Positions 1 to 10,023 are shown, counted from the first letter of the stretch. The stretch: 64,000 nt of DNA from Pseudaeromonas sp963677375 (GCA_963677375.2 CAXXIF010000006.1:1-64000); one strand, 5' to 3'. A program made the numbers and translations. Notes: generated by a model from the letters alone, not told the origin.

Positions 1-1
1 A

Positions 2-589
2 CGTCGTCTGATGCGCTATCCCGCGGGTACCATTTCTGGTCTGAGGTTGTGGCTGGATGATGCCTTCGCCGTCGATAGCTTGGCATCCCGATTACCGCAG
101 CAAGGGCTTATGGTGACCGATTGGCGGCAGGAGCGTGGCGAATTATTTCGCGCCGTGGCCATGGAAAAACACATCATGGCCTTGATGCTGGTACTCATCA
201 TCATGGTGGCGGCGTTCAACATACTGTCGGCTCTGGTGATGGTGGTGCTCGACAAGCAGGGCGAGGTCGCCATTCTGCGGACCATGGGCATGCAAGACAG
301 TGCCATCCTGCGAATTTTCATGGTGCAGGGGGCCTGGAGCGGTTTCTGGGGGGCCTTGGTGGGTGCACTCTTGGGGCTGACTCTGGCGCTGTTTATCAAT
401 CCGCTGCTGCAACTCATTGGCTTGAATCTCTATATGGCAGCGGGTGGTGCGGGTTTGCCCATCATTGTGGCACCGCTGCAAATTGTCACTATTACGCTGG
501 GTGCCTTGGCCATCAGTTTCCTGGCCACTCTTTATCCGGCCTATCGCGCCGCCCAGATACGTCCTGCAGAGGCATTACGCTATGAATAA
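2..589 (+). CDS. lolC: LolC-type lipoprotein-releasing ABC permease, C-terminal part
   Basis: The reading frame is open from the left edge of the window, so the N-terminal half of the gene lies outside. About 195 residues are visible. They hold the end of the periplasmic domain and the FtsX-like membrane region, with three hydrophobic segments around the conserved stretch AILRTMGMQDSAILRIFMVQG and a C-terminal PAYRAAQIRPAEALRYE motif typical of LolC/LolE. The product is an inner-membrane permease that, with LolD ATPase and LolE, extracts outer-membrane lipoproteins and passes them to LolA. It overlaps the lolD start at 582, which indicates translational coupling. It could be called LolC or LolE by homology alone; the lolC-lolD-lolE order favours LolC. 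Confidence 0.88.
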   Translation, partial: RRLMRYPAGTISGLRLWLDDAFAVDSLASRLPQQGLMVTDWRQERGELFRAVAMEKHIMALMLVLIIMVAAFNILSALVMVVLDKQGEVAILRTMGMQDSAILRIFMVQGAWSGFWGALVGALLGLTLALFINPLLQLIGLNLYMAAGGAGLPIIVAPLQIVTITLGALAISFLATLYPAYRAAQIRPAEALRYE

Positions 590-1267
590 GACTCTCCTGT
601 TGTCCTGTCAGGGGCTGACCAAGGTTTATCGTGAAGGCAAACTGGAGACCCCGGTGCTGCGGGGGGTGGATATGACCCTGTATTCCGGTGAAATGCTGGC
701 CGTGGTGGGCAGCTCCGGATCGGGCAAGAGTACTCTGCTGCATTTGCTGGGGGCTCTGGATACACCGAGTAGCGGCGAGGTCAATTTCTCCGGGCAGAAC
801 ATTCATGCCTGGTCCAACCGGCAGCAGGCCGAGTTCCGTAATCGGGAGCTGGGGTTTGTCTATCAGTTTCACCATCTGCTGGGTGAGTTCTCGGCCCTAG
901 AAAATGCCGCCATGCCGCTGCTGATCGCCGGCTTGTCGGTCAAAGAAGCCAGTGCCAAGGCATCAGCCATGCTGGAGCGGGTCGGGTTGGGCCATCGGCT
1001 GGATCACAACCCTCGGAGCTTTCCGGTGGCGAGCGGCAACGGGTTGCCATTGCGCGGGCTCTGGTGAATGAACCCAAGCTGGTGCTGGCGGATGAGCCGA
1101 CCGGGAACCTGGATCACAAGAGCGCGGACAGCATCTATAGCCTGATGTGCGAGCTGAATGCCGTGCTGGGTACGGCCTTTGTGGTCGTCACCCACGACCG
1201 GGCGCTGGCGGCCAAACTGCATCGGCGCATTTCGTTGGTGGATGGTCTGGTGGCGGAGGAGGCTTGA
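582..1267 (+). CDS. lolD: LolD lipoprotein-releasing ABC ATPase (one-base frameshift)
   Basis: ATPase of the LolCDE exporter, about 228 residues after correction. The Walker A motif GSSGSGKS is at residues 43-50. The frame is lost near 1010-1013: inserting one C in the run at 1010-1012 restores the ABC signature (SELSGGERQR), the Walker B region (LVLADEPTGNLD) and the H-loop (VVTHD) encoded in the other frame up to 1267. The ATG at 582 lies inside the lolC coding end, and the stop TGA shares its last base with the lolE ATG (TGATG), so all three genes are coupled. LolD is normally essential, so a missing base in a homopolymer is more likely a sequence error than a dead gene. Confidence 0.9.
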
Positions 1268-2512
1268 TGTATCGTCCTCTGGCTCTCTTTCTCGGGCTGC
1301 GCTACAGCCGCTCTCGCCGCTCCAGCGGTTTCGTCTCTTTTATTTCAGCGTCCTCCATCATCGGCATCACCCTCGGGGTCATGGCGTTGATCCTCGGGCT
1401 CTCGGCCATGAATGGTTTTGAGCACGAATTGCGGGTGCGAGTGCTGGCCGTGGTCCCCCATGCCGAGACGGAAATGGTGCATGGTGAAATCAGCGATTGG
1501 CGCAGTGCCGAACAGCTGCTACTGGATACCCCGGGCATGGTGGCGGTCGCGCCGATCGTGCGGCTCAATGGTTTGCTCGAGCGGGGAGATAAACTCAAGG
1601 CCGTGCAGTTGCGTGCCATTTTGCCCGAGTCAGAGAAGCGCATCTCCGATGCCGGCCAGTACATGACCGGAAAAGGTCTGGATGAGCTGAAGCCTGGCGA
1701 AAACGGGGTGATCCTGGGTAAGACCATAGCCACCAAGCTGGGGGTATCGCTGGAGAAAACATTACCCTGCTGCTGCCGGATGTGGCCGCGCAGGCCGACG
1801 CCAGTCTCAAGTCGCCAGTGCAACGCCGTTTCAAGGTGGTGGGCTTCATGGAGATCGGTGGTCAGCTGGATGGTCTGCTGGGTTTCATCCACCTGCAGGA
1901 TGCTCAGCAGGCCTTGGGTCTGGGCGATCAGGTTCAGGGCTTCAGCTTTAAAGTCCAGGATCTGATGCAGGCCCAGGATGTGGCTTTTGAGGCGGCCAGC
2001 AAGTTGCCCGAACGCATGTATGTGCGCAGTTGGAAGAACAGTCAGGGCTATCTGTATCAGGACATCCAGTTGGTGCGCACCGTCATGTATGTGGTGATGC
2101 TGATGGTGGTGGCCGTGGCCTGCTTCAACATTGTCTCGACCCTGGTGATGGCGGTAAACGAGAAGCGCAGTGACATTGCGATTCTCAAGACCATGGGCGC
2201 GGGTCCCTGGCAGATCCGGATCACCTTCATGGTGCAGGGTATGATCAATGGCCTGTTGGGTGCCTTGTTTGGCGGGCTCTTGGGGCGGGGCTTTCCAGTT
2301 ATCTGACGCCTGCGATCCGGGCTGTTGAATCCCTGATCGGTCATCGATTCCTCAACCCCGAGATCTATTTCATCGACTTCTTGCCATCCGAGCTGCATGG
2401 TCTGGATGTGGCCATAGTGGCCGGTGCTGCTATCCTGATGAGTCTGCTGGCCACTCTCTATCCAGCGTGGCATGCCAGTAGTCTGCAACCGGCGCGTGAG
2501 TTGGGGCGCTAG
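1267..2512 (+). CDS. lolE: LolE-type lipoprotein-releasing ABC permease (two one-base frameshifts)
   Basis: Second permease of the LolCDE complex, about 415 residues when corrected. The N-terminal membrane anchor and the SFISASSIIGITLGV motif are in the first frame. The frame is lost at the GG pair 1752-1753: one extra G gives SLGENITLLLPD, a LolC/E-type periplasmic motif. A second loss is in the G run 2283-2286: one extra G gives LGAGLSSYLTPA and leads into the last membrane segment and the terminal PAWHASSLQPARELGR. Three C-terminal hydrophobic segments surround SDIAILKTMGAGPWQIRITF. Both lesions are single missing bases in G runs, as in the neighbouring genes. The gene is followed by an intrinsic terminator. 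Confidence 0.88.
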
Positions 2513-2560
2513 AGACTCGGGCGAGAGAACAAGTGTTAGGGTTCGACTAAAGAAGAAAAA

Positions 2561-2582
2561 GACGCCGATGGCGTCTTTTTTT
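2561..2582 (+). terminator. Intrinsic terminator of lolCDE
   Basis: Six-base stem GACGCC/GGCGTC with a GAT loop followed by seven T residues, 49 bases after the lolE stop. Confidence 0.85.
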
Positions 2583-2715
2583 ATAGCTCTATCCCTGTTA
2601 TGTGTTGCTCGGAGCAAAACCCGGCATCAGGCTGGTGTGCAGGAGTCGTGACGCAGTACAGGAAGAGGCACAGGGCGTGAGATATAGAAAAAGGTGCCAC
2701 AGGCGCCTTGAGGGG

Positions 2716-3335
2716 TCAATCGTTGTTGTCTTTTAGTGCGCGGCGTCGCCACCATTGCAGCGTATACCAGCCCACGACGGAGCAGACCACTAACCCGGTA
2801 ACACTCAGCAGGCCGAACTGGCCCCGTTCGACCCATTTCATCAACCAGTCGCGGTTATAGGCACCGAAGTAGCCCAGATAGACCAGATTGGTACTGAAAT
2901 GAAGGCTGCCAACCCATCCATCAGTAAAAAACGCCAGTAACTGATCTGCCGACTCATACCGGCCGTGACAAAAATAGGTGAGCGCAGACCGGGCAGGAAG
3001 CGGGCGACAAACAGTACCCAATTACCATATTTGGCGAATTTCTCTTGCACATGGGCAAAACGATGGGGAGGCAAGATCCGACGAATGGGCCGATATTTCA
3101 GGATACGCTCACCAAAGATCCAGCCCAGAGTAAACATGGTGCCATCCCCGATCAGTACGCCAACCATGCCTACCAAAAACATGGTATGCACATCGGCGAA
3201 GCCTAAACCGGCAATGATGCCGCCAGCAACCAGGGTAATATCTTCAGGGATTGGAACGCCAAAACCACAGATCAGCAGAATAAAAAACACGGCGAAATAG
3301 CCGTAGTGCGTAAAAATCGCGATCAGGATATCCAT
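2716..3335 (-). CDS. DedA family inner-membrane protein (one-base frameshift)
   Basis: The product belongs to the DedA/SNARE-associated membrane protein family, linked to lipid scrambling and membrane homeostasis. The N-terminal frame shows the hallmark FGVPIPEDITLVAGG and the RFLPGLRSPIFVTAGMS motif (the F/Y-xxx-R-x-x-PG-x-R signature), with several hydrophobic segments. The frame breaks at the CC pair 2883-2884: one missing base; restoring it gives PIWVYLGYFGAYNRDWLMKWVERGQFG and a last membrane helix, ending at 2716. The corrected length of about 206 residues fits the family. It is convergent with lolE and transcribed away from the DUF2062 gene region on the same strand. Confidence 0.82.
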
Positions 3336-3509
3336 CTTGCTCTTGTTACCTCGAGTAGTGCTGACGACAAAACAGGCTTAGGCAGCAAGCGTCAGCATAA
3401 CCCCTGTTATTGACAGAGATACGACAGGGGCTAAGGAATTATCGACCGACACTCTACCCGAGCGGCTGAATCCCGCCTAGTAAAATCAGCCCGCCACAGC
3501 GGTCAATGC

Positions 3510-4037
3510 TCAAGGTTGGCGAGGAAATGTTCGTTGTCGGCGTTGTGTCATTTTCCGCAGTACGGAATGGCGCCATAGCAAGCGGATCAAAAAATAACCA
3601 CCGACGGAAGAGCTTAACGCCATTACGGCACAGCCGAGCAAGAAGGGTTTGCCAACGGTTTCCATCACCGATGTCAGCCAAGCCCAACTGAAGGTCAGTT
3701 CAAACTCGACAGGTGGTAACCCCAGCAGGTGAACGCCAACATAGTAGGCGAAATAAAACATCGGTGGCATGGTCAGCGGGTTGGTGACCCAGACCAGAGC
3801 CACCGAGATGGGCAAGTTCACGCGAAACAGGATGGCGGTCCCGGCGGCCAGCACCATCTGAAAGGGAACGGGGATCCAGGCCATGAAGAGACCGATAGCA
3901 AAAGCGCCCGCCGCCGAACGTCGGTTCAGGTGCCAGAGGTTTGGTTCGCCGAGCCAGCGGGCGAAGATCTTCAGGTGTTTATGGTTTTTAAGTTTGCCGG
4001 GGTCCGGCATCCAACGTTTGATCAATTCTTTGGGCAT
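3510..4037 (-). CDS. DUF2062 domain membrane protein
   Basis: About 175 residues starting MPKELIKRWMPDPG, which matches the usual N-terminus of this family. A GTG 18 bases upstream (4055) would add MNKRVV but is not needed. Conserved features are HLKIF, the NLWHLNRRSAAGAFAIGLFMAWIPVPFQM stretch (NRRS then a hydrophobic helix), and WVTNPLTMPPMFYFAYYVG, followed by a third membrane helix near the end. The family is a small inner-membrane protein of unknown biochemical function. Its ATG is the reverse complement of the comEC ATG (CATG, 4035-4038), so the two divergent genes share start-codon bases. Confidence 0.78.
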   Translation of the reverse strand: MPKELIKRWMPDPGKLKNHKHLKIFARWLGEPNLWHLNRRSAAGAFAIGLFMAWIPVPFQMVLAAGTAILFRVNLPISVALVWVTNPLTMPPMFYFAYYVGVHLLGLPPVEFELTFSWAWLTSVMETVGKPFLLGCAVMALSSSVGGYFLIRLLWRHSVLRKMTQRRQRTFPRQP

Positions 4038-6281
4038 GACAACTCGCTTGTTCACTCATCGAGGGTTTCTGCAAGGGTTTACGCTCGCCGCGCTATCCAC
4101 CTTGCTATGGCCCGAACTTCCTGCCGCTATCTGGGTTTTGCCACTCGTCGCTCTGTTGATCCTGGCCTCCTATGGGCGTTGGGGCCTAGTGGTTGGTGGC
4201 GCCTGCGGCCTGATCTGGTTCTTGCTGTTTTTAAATATGCAACTGGAGTGGCTGCATCAGTTGGGGGCCGTGGGCGCCAAACATACCATAGACGGGGAGG
4301 TTATGGCATGGCAGCCGCATCGTGATGGTGGTGTTTTACTGTTGCGTCTGTCCAGACTGGAGCAGCAATCGATCTGGCCCCGGCCGACGCTGAAACTCTT
4401 TAGCCGGACGCCAGACACTATCCCCGTGGTCGGTCAACACCTGGTCCTGGATGCCACGCTAAAACCTCTGCATGGCCTGGGTAACCCTTCGGGTTTAACC
4501 AAGAGCGCTGGCTGCTGGGTATAGGCGTGACGGCAACCGGTACGGTACGGCAATGGCGCGTGGTGGATACAGCTCCCGAGGTGGATTGGCGGTTTCGCTG
4601 GATAGCCAGGAGTCGGGAACTACTACAGCCGTTGCCTCATGCGGCGTTGATACTGGCGCTGGTCTTTGGTGAGCAGCAGGATGTCAGTGCCGAGGATTGG
4701 CAGCTGTTGCGCGATGGCGGCATCATTCATCTACTGGCCGTCTCCGGGTTGCATATCGGCTTGGCCGCCTGGCTCGGCTTCTGGGCCGGGCGTCTGCTGC
4801 AATTACTCCCCAGAGGGCGGTTTCGTGTCGGCTGGTTACCGACGGCTGGGGCCCTGCTGCTGGCGATACTCTATGCCGCTTTGGCTGGATTCTCGTTACC
4901 CACGCAGCGGGCCTTGCTGATGCTGCTCTTGTGGGCGGGTATCCGGATCTGGCGGCGGCAGTGGTCCTTATGGCGGATCTGGTGGCTGAGTCTGGTGCTG
5001 CTGCTGTGGCTGGATGCCTAGTCAGTCTTTAGTGCCAGTTTCTGGCTCTCCTTTTTGGCCGTTGCCCTGCTGGGGGTTGGCTCTTTGCTCTGGCGGCGAG
5101 CCTCCCTCTGGCGTCTGCAATGGCTGATGACGCTGGGATTGTTACCGCTGCAACTGGTGCTGTTTGCGGGCATGGGCTGGTTGGCATTGCCCATCAATTT
5201 ACTGACCATACCGCTGTTTAGTGTATTGGTGATCCCGCTGGGGTTATGCAGTGGTCTTCTGGTTCCTTGGTGGCCTCAAGCTGCCTTCGCCGGTTTTTGG
5301 CTCTGTGATCAGCTGTTCACCTGGGTGATGGGGGTCTTGAGTTGGCTGCAATTGCATCTCGACACCTGGGTCTGGTTTTCAAGTCATGGCAGCTTGCTGG
5401 TGATGCTGGTCTGGCTGGGCGGCTGGTTCTGGTTGTTGCCCAACGGGCGTGCCTTGACCTGCTGTGCCGCCGGTGGGGCTCTGTTGGTGAGCGGGCAAGC
5501 CGAGCCGAGCTGGGAAGTGCTGATTATCGATGTCGGACAGGGATTGAGCGTGCTGGTGCGGCAGGGGGAACGGGGCTTGCTGTATGACACCGGCGATGCC
5601 ATGCCCAGTGGCTATAATCTGGCCGATGCCGCCATCTTGCCTCTGCTCCGTGCCGAAGGCATTCGCCAGCTCGATTATCTGGTGATTAGCCACGGTGACC
5701 GGGACCATGCCAGTAACTGGCAGCGGCTTGATGCCGCACTGCCGGTGCGGCAATTGATCTCTTCGGTGCCGCTCAATTCGATGACACGTCCCTGCTTGCG
5801 GGGCGAAGCCTGGCGCTGGCTGGGATTACGGCTGCAGTTCCTGGCACCGGAGCGGGTCGGGAGCGGACAGGAAAACCGGGACTCCTGTGTGCTGCGTCTC
5901 GACGATGGTCAGCACAGTCTGTTATTGGTCGGTGACTTGCCCGATAGTGAGGAGCGTCGTTTGCTGGCGATTCCGGGGTTGTTACAACCGGTCGACTGGC
6001 TGGTATCGGGCCATCATGGCAGTCGCCACTCCTCGAGCTCGGACTGGATACGGCGACTGCATCCGACACAGGTTATCCACAGTAGCGGCTATGCCAACCG
6101 TTGGCACTTCCCGGATGTTGCCGTGGTGGCACGTTTCGATGCTCAGGGCGTCAAACAGTGGAATACGGCCGAACAGGGACTGATCCGCATCACCATCGCG
6201 GCTGGAACTGCACAAATAAGCGGCTTTCGGCCACAGGCTGCCTGGTACCGTCATCTGGATACTTGGTTGCGTGGGGAGTAG
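4036..6281 (+). pseudogene. comEC: ComEC/Rec2 DNA-uptake channel, interrupted by a frameshift and a TAG
   Basis: ComEC transports single-stranded DNA across the inner membrane in natural transformation. Three parts are seen: an N-terminal membrane region and OB-like part (4036 to about 4496), the competence membrane domain (DGGIIHLLAVSGLHIGLAAWLG) and a C-terminal metallo-beta-lactamase domain with LIIDVGQGLSVLV, the SHGDRDH metal motif and SGHHGSRHSSS. One missing T in the run 4494-4496 breaks the first frame; restoring it gives GNPSGFNQERWLLG. A TAG at 5019-5021 stands where a leucine is expected (DA-L-SVFSASFWLSF) and the frame is open afterwards. The corrected product would be about 748 residues, normal for the family. 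Because a substitution is involved as well as an indel, genuine decay is possible. The ATG start has no clear ribosome-binding site and is uncertain. Confidence 0.83.
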
Positions 6282-6323
6282 TCGGTAGAATAGGTCACTT
6301 ATCTTGACCGGTTCGGAATTTTG

Positions 6324-8090
6324 ATGCGACAGCTTGCCACCACAGAACAACATCCCTCCAGCATGGAGACCCTGAAGCGTTTGCTGGGCTATATCAAGGA
6401 TCGCAAAGGCGGTCTGGGACTGGCGATTATCGGCATGGCTGGTTACGGGGTGGTGGATACCTCCCTGGTCTACTCCATTCAACCCCTGATCGATGATGGG
6501 TTGAGTGGCAAGAATCCATCGGTCCTGTTCTGGATGGCCTTTGTGGTCATGGGGCTGGTCTTCCTCCGCGGGATCAGTGCTTTCTTGTCGGATTATTTCA
6601 TGAGCTGGGTTGGCAGCCATGTGGTGATGAAACTGCAACGCCAGGTCTTCAGCCATATGATGGGCATGCCGATGGCGTTCTTTGACAAGAACAATACCGG
6701 TCATTTGCTCTCCAAAGTGACCTATGACGCGGGTCAGGTATCGTCGGCGGCCAGTTCGACTCTGGTTTCGCTGATCCGGGAAGGTGTCACCGTGATCGGC
6801 TTGTTGGGGATGATGGTGTATCACTCCTGGCAGTTGTCGTTGATTTTCTTCCTGGTCGGGCCGATTGTCGGTCTCCTGCTCTCCATCATCAGCCGCCGCT
6901 TCCGGCGTCTGAGTCGGCAGATCCAGCAGGCCATGGGGAATATCACCACCTCCACCGAGCAGATGCTGCGTGGTCATAAGGAGGTGCTGATGTTTGGGGG
7001 CCAGGAGGTGGAGTCTGAACGCTTCGCCAAGGTCAGTAATCATATGCGCCAGCAAAATATGAAGATGGTAGTGGTCGATGCGTTGGGCTCATCCATGGTC
7101 CAGATCATCGCCTCCAGTGCCCTCACTGTGTTGCTGGTTGCGGCCTCAATGCCTGGAGTACTGAGCAATCTGACGGCAGGTACTTTCTCGCTCATCCTGA
7201 CGTCCATGATGATGCTGCTCAAGCCACTCAAGAGCCTGACCCAGATCAACAACCAATTTCAGCGGGGTATCGCCGCCAGTCAGAGCCTGTTCGAATTGAT
7301 GGATCAGCCCTTGGAGCAGGATCATGGTCTTCAGGAGTTGCTCAGGGCGCAAGGACGCATCGAATTCCGTGGTGTTACCTTTACCTATCCGACCAAGGAG
7401 CAACCGGCTCTGCGGAATGTCTCCCTCGTGATCGAGCCCGGCAAAACCGTGGCTCTGGTCGGGCGCTCTGGCTCTGGCAAGAGCACGATTGCCAGCTTGC
7501 TGACCCGTTTTTATGACATCAGTGAGGGCGAAATCCTGCTGGATGGGGTGGATATTCGAGAATACCGCTTGATGGCCTTGCGGCGCCAGTTTGCATTGGT
7601 CTCGCAAAATGTTCATCTGTTCAACGATACGGTGGCCAGCAACATTGCCTATGCCGCGGCCGATGACTTCAGCCGGGAGCAGATTGAGCAGGCCGCGCGT
7701 ATTGCCAATGCCGATAGTTTTATCCGCCAGATGCCAGCCGGATACGACACCATCATCGGTGAGAACGGCGCCAACCTATCGGGTGGTCAGCGTCAACGTC
7801 TGGCTATCGCACGGGCTCTGTTGCGCGATGCACCGATTCTGTTACTGGATGAAGCTACCTCGGCACTGGATTCCGAGTCCGAGCGCCATATTCAGGGGGC
7901 ACTGGAAACTCTGGCCAAGGATAGAACCACGCTGGTCATTGCTCACCGCCTTTCAACCATAGAACAAGCGGATGAAATTCTGGTGGTGGATGAAGGCCGC
8001 ATCATAGAGCGGGGGACTCACTCTGAGTTGATGGCGCACAATGGTGCCTATGCAATGTTGCGCAATACCCAGTTCGGGGAGCCGGCATGA
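6324..8090 (+). CDS. msbA: MsbA lipid A flippase (ABC exporter)
   Basis: Homodimeric ABC exporter that flips core-lipid A across the inner membrane. The 588-residue protein has six N-terminal membrane helices with family motifs MMGMPMAFFDKNNTGHLLS and GHKEVLMFGGQEVE. An ATPase domain follows: Walker A GRSGSGKST at about residues 379-387, the signature LSGGQRQR near 484, Walker B ILLLDEATS and the H-loop IAHRLST. It strongly resembles Escherichia coli MsbA, including LVSQNVHLFNDTVA. The ATG at 6324 is used; a second ATG at 6363 would give METLKRLLGY and also fits. The stop overlaps the lpxK start by four bases (ATGA), so lipid A flipping and lipid A 4'-phosphorylation are co-expressed. Confidence 0.97.
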   Translation: MRQLATTEQHPSSMETLKRLLGYIKDRKGGLGLAIIGMAGYGVVDTSLVYSIQPLIDDGLSGKNPSVLFWMAFVVMGLVFLRGISAFLSDYFMSWVGSHVVMKLQRQVFSHMMGMPMAFFDKNNTGHLLSKVTYDAGQVSSAASSTLVSLIREGVTVIGLLGMMVYHSWQLSLIFFLVGPIVGLLLSIISRRFRRLSRQIQQAMGNITTSTEQMLRGHKEVLMFGGQEVESERFAKVSNHMRQQNMKMVVVDALGSSMVQIIASSALTVLLVAASMPGVLSNLTAGTFSLILTSMMMLLKPLKSLTQINNQFQRGIAASQSLFELMDQPLEQDHGLQELLRAQGRIEFRGVTFTYPTKEQPALRNVSLVIEPGKTVALVGRSGSGKSTIASLLTRFYDISEGEILLDGVDIREYRLMALRRQFALVSQNVHLFNDTVASNIAYAAADDFSREQIEQAARIANADSFIRQMPAGYDTIIGENGANLSGGQRQRLAIARALLRDAPILLLDEATSALDSESERHIQGALETLAKDRTTLVIAHRLSTIEQADEILVVDEGRIIERGTHSELMAHNGAYAMLRNTQFGEPA

Positions 8091-9073
8091 AGTGGCAACA
8101 GCTCTGGTATCGTTCCAATCCCTGGATCTGGCTGCTCAGTCCTTTGACGCTGCTGTTTTGGTTGCTCAGCCATGGGCGCAGGGCGCTCTATACCAATGGA
8201 TTACTACCGCGCTTTCGCCCGGACGTTCCGGTGATTGTGGTGGGGAATATTTCAGTCGGCGGTAATGGCAAGACCCCAGTCGTCATTTGGCTGGTGGATA
8301 TGCTCCGTGAGGCCGGATATCGCCCCGGTGTGGTTAGCCGTGGTTATGGCGGCAAGAGTGATCACTATCCGTTGCGCGTGACGGCAGAAGTGGCTGCCCA
8401 TATCTGTGGTGATGAACCGAAACTGATCTTCGAGCGGTGCCAGTGCCCGATCGCAGTGGCGCCGGATCGCCGGGCAGCCGTCAAATTGTTGCTGGCCAGC
8501 GGTGAGGTGAACGTCATCATTTGTGATGATGGGTTGCAGCACTATGCGCTGGCGCGTGATATCGAACTGGTGGTGGTGGATGGGGAACGTCGTTATGGTA
8601 ACGGTCGATTGTTGCCGATGGGGCCATTACGGGAAGGTCTGTGGCGCCTGGGACGAGTCGATGCCGTAATTTGCAATGGTGGTCTGGCTGCGGTGGGGGA
8701 ATACCCGATGCAGTTGAAACCTGAAACACTGCGCCCCCTGGATTCGTCCATCTCGACGGAGCCACCTATGGGTGAGGTAGATGCTCTGGCGGGGATTGGT
8801 TATCCACCGCGTTTTTTCAAGACCTTACAGTTAGCCGGTTTTCGCCTGAACCAGACCGTGGAATATGGCGATCACCAAGATTATTCTGCCAGCGAGTTGC
8901 AGCGGCAATTTACCGAGCGCCCCCTGGTGATGACCGAGAAAGATGCGGTCAAGTGCCGTGCCTTTACTCTGAACAACTGGTGGTACCTACCGGTGTCGGC
9001 GGAGCTACCACGCTCGTTTCGTGAACTCATCCTGAACAAATTAAAGGACAATCCTCATGGCTCTCGACCATAA
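8087..9073 (+). CDS. lpxK: Tetraacyldisaccharide 4'-kinase LpxK
   Basis: Phosphorylates the 4' position of the tetraacyldisaccharide 1-phosphate lipid A precursor at the inner-membrane surface. The 328-residue protein begins with a membrane-associating helix (residues 12-29). The P-loop VGNISVGGNGKTP is at 52-64, followed by GYRPGVVSRGYGGKS and DEPKLI. Further family motifs are IICDDGLQHYALARDIE, PMGPLREG and the C-terminal VMTEKDAVKC. It overlaps msbA by four bases at its start and ycaR by 17 bases at its end. Confidence 0.96.
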   Translation: MKWQQLWYRSNPWIWLLSPLTLLFWLLSHGRRALYTNGLLPRFRPDVPVIVVGNISVGGNGKTPVVIWLVDMLREAGYRPGVVSRGYGGKSDHYPLRVTAEVAAHICGDEPKLIFERCQCPIAVAPDRRAAVKLLLASGEVNVIICDDGLQHYALARDIELVVVDGERRYGNGRLLPMGPLREGLWRLGRVDAVICNGGLAAVGEYPMQLKPETLRPLDSSISTEPPMGEVDALAGIGYPPRFFKTLQLAGFRLNQTVEYGDHQDYSASELQRQFTERPLVMTEKDAVKCRAFTLNNWWYLPVSAELPRSFRELILNKLKDNPHGSRP

Positions 9074-9245
9074 ACTGCTGGACATCATTGCCTGCCCGGT
9101 GTGCAAGGGTAAGTTGATCTATGACAAGGAGAAGGGCGAACTGGTGTGTCGTGCCGACCGTCTGGCATACCCCATTCAGGATGATATTCCTGTGTTACTG
9201 GAGAGCCGAGCCCGGACTCTGAGTCTGGATGAGTTGCCATCATGA
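9057..9245 (+). CDS. ycaR: Trm112-family small zinc protein YcaR
   Basis: A 62-residue protein of the Trm112/YcaR family, with CPVC at residues 13-16 and a further cysteine at 31 (ELVCRADRLAYPI), ending in DDIPVLLESRARTL. Enterobacterial YcaR sits in the same lpxK-kdsB interval. Its role there is not established, although eukaryotic Trm112 activates methyltransferases. The start lies within lpxK and the stop overlaps kdsB by four bases, so it is part of the same tightly packed operon. Confidence 0.93.
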   Translation: MALDHKLLDIIACPVCKGKLIYDKEKGELVCRADRLAYPIQDDIPVLLESRARTLSLDELPS

Positions 9246-9988
9246 GCTTCGTGGTGGTGATCCCAGCCCGTTATCAGTCGACTCGTCTGCCCGGTAAACC
9301 GCTGGCCGACATCCACGGCAAGCCGATGATCCAGTGGGTCGCGGAACGGGCGTTACAGGCAGGTGCGGAGCGGGTCATTGTTGCGACCGATGATGAGCGG
9401 ATCGCCAATGCGGTCTCAATCAGCGGAGTCGAAATTTGTATGACATCGGCGGAACATCAGTCTGGCACCGAGCGCCTGGCCGAGGTCTGCGAGCGTTACG
9501 CATTTGCTCCGGAAACTATCATCGTCAATGTGCAAGGCGATGAACCGCTGATCCCACCGGCTATTATTCGTCAAGTCGCCGAAAATCTGGCACAGGCGCA
9601 GGCGCCGATGGCGACCCTGGCAGTCCCTATGAGTGACGAGGAGCTGTTTAATCCCAATGCCGTCAAGGTAGTGATGGATAAGCAGGGTTACGCACTCTAT
9701 TTCAGTCGGGCTCCCATCGCCTGGGAACGGGATGGTTTTGCGCAAACGCCACCTGTGGTTCGGCATGCCCACGCTCGTCATCTGGGGATCTATGCCTATC
9801 GGGCCGGTTTTATTCGTCAGTATGTAGGCTGGCAGGCCAGTGAGCTGGAGCAAATCGAAGCACTGGAGCAGCTGCGCGTGCTTTGGCACGGCGAGCGTAT
9901 CCATGTTGCCATGGCGCTTGAGACTCCTCCGGCGGGAGTTGATACACCGGAGGATCTGGCTCGGGTCCGGACCTTACTGGCGAACTAA
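9242..9988 (+). CDS. kdsB: CMP-Kdo synthetase KdsB
   Basis: Activates Kdo with CTP to give CMP-Kdo for lipopolysaccharide inner-core assembly. The protein is 248 residues, the normal length. The nucleotide-binding N-terminus is PARYQSTRLPGKPL. Further motifs are VIVATDDERI, the acceptor-site region EHQSGTERLAEV, NVQGDEPLIPP and RHLGIYAYRAGF. The final segment TPEDLARVRTLL is also typical. It is the last gene of the msbA-lpxK-ycaR-kdsB operon. Confidence 0.97.
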   Translation: MSFVVVIPARYQSTRLPGKPLADIHGKPMIQWVAERALQAGAERVIVATDDERIANAVSISGVEICMTSAEHQSGTERLAEVCERYAFAPETIIVNVQGDEPLIPPAIIRQVAENLAQAQAPMATLAVPMSDEELFNPNAVKVVMDKQGYALYFSRAPIAWERDGFAQTPPVVRHAHARHLGIYAYRAGFIRQYVGWQASELEQIEALEQLRVLWHGERIHVAMALETPPAGVDTPEDLARVRTLLAN

Positions 9989-10023
9989 CCCTTCATCCCT
10001 CGTCTCATCTGCATACTCTATCT

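Noticed and set aside
5982..7055. A 357-codon minus-strand open frame opposite comEC and msbA
   Set aside because: It lies wholly antisense to strongly supported genes, is rich in His and Gln and lacks any family motif; typical shadow frame.
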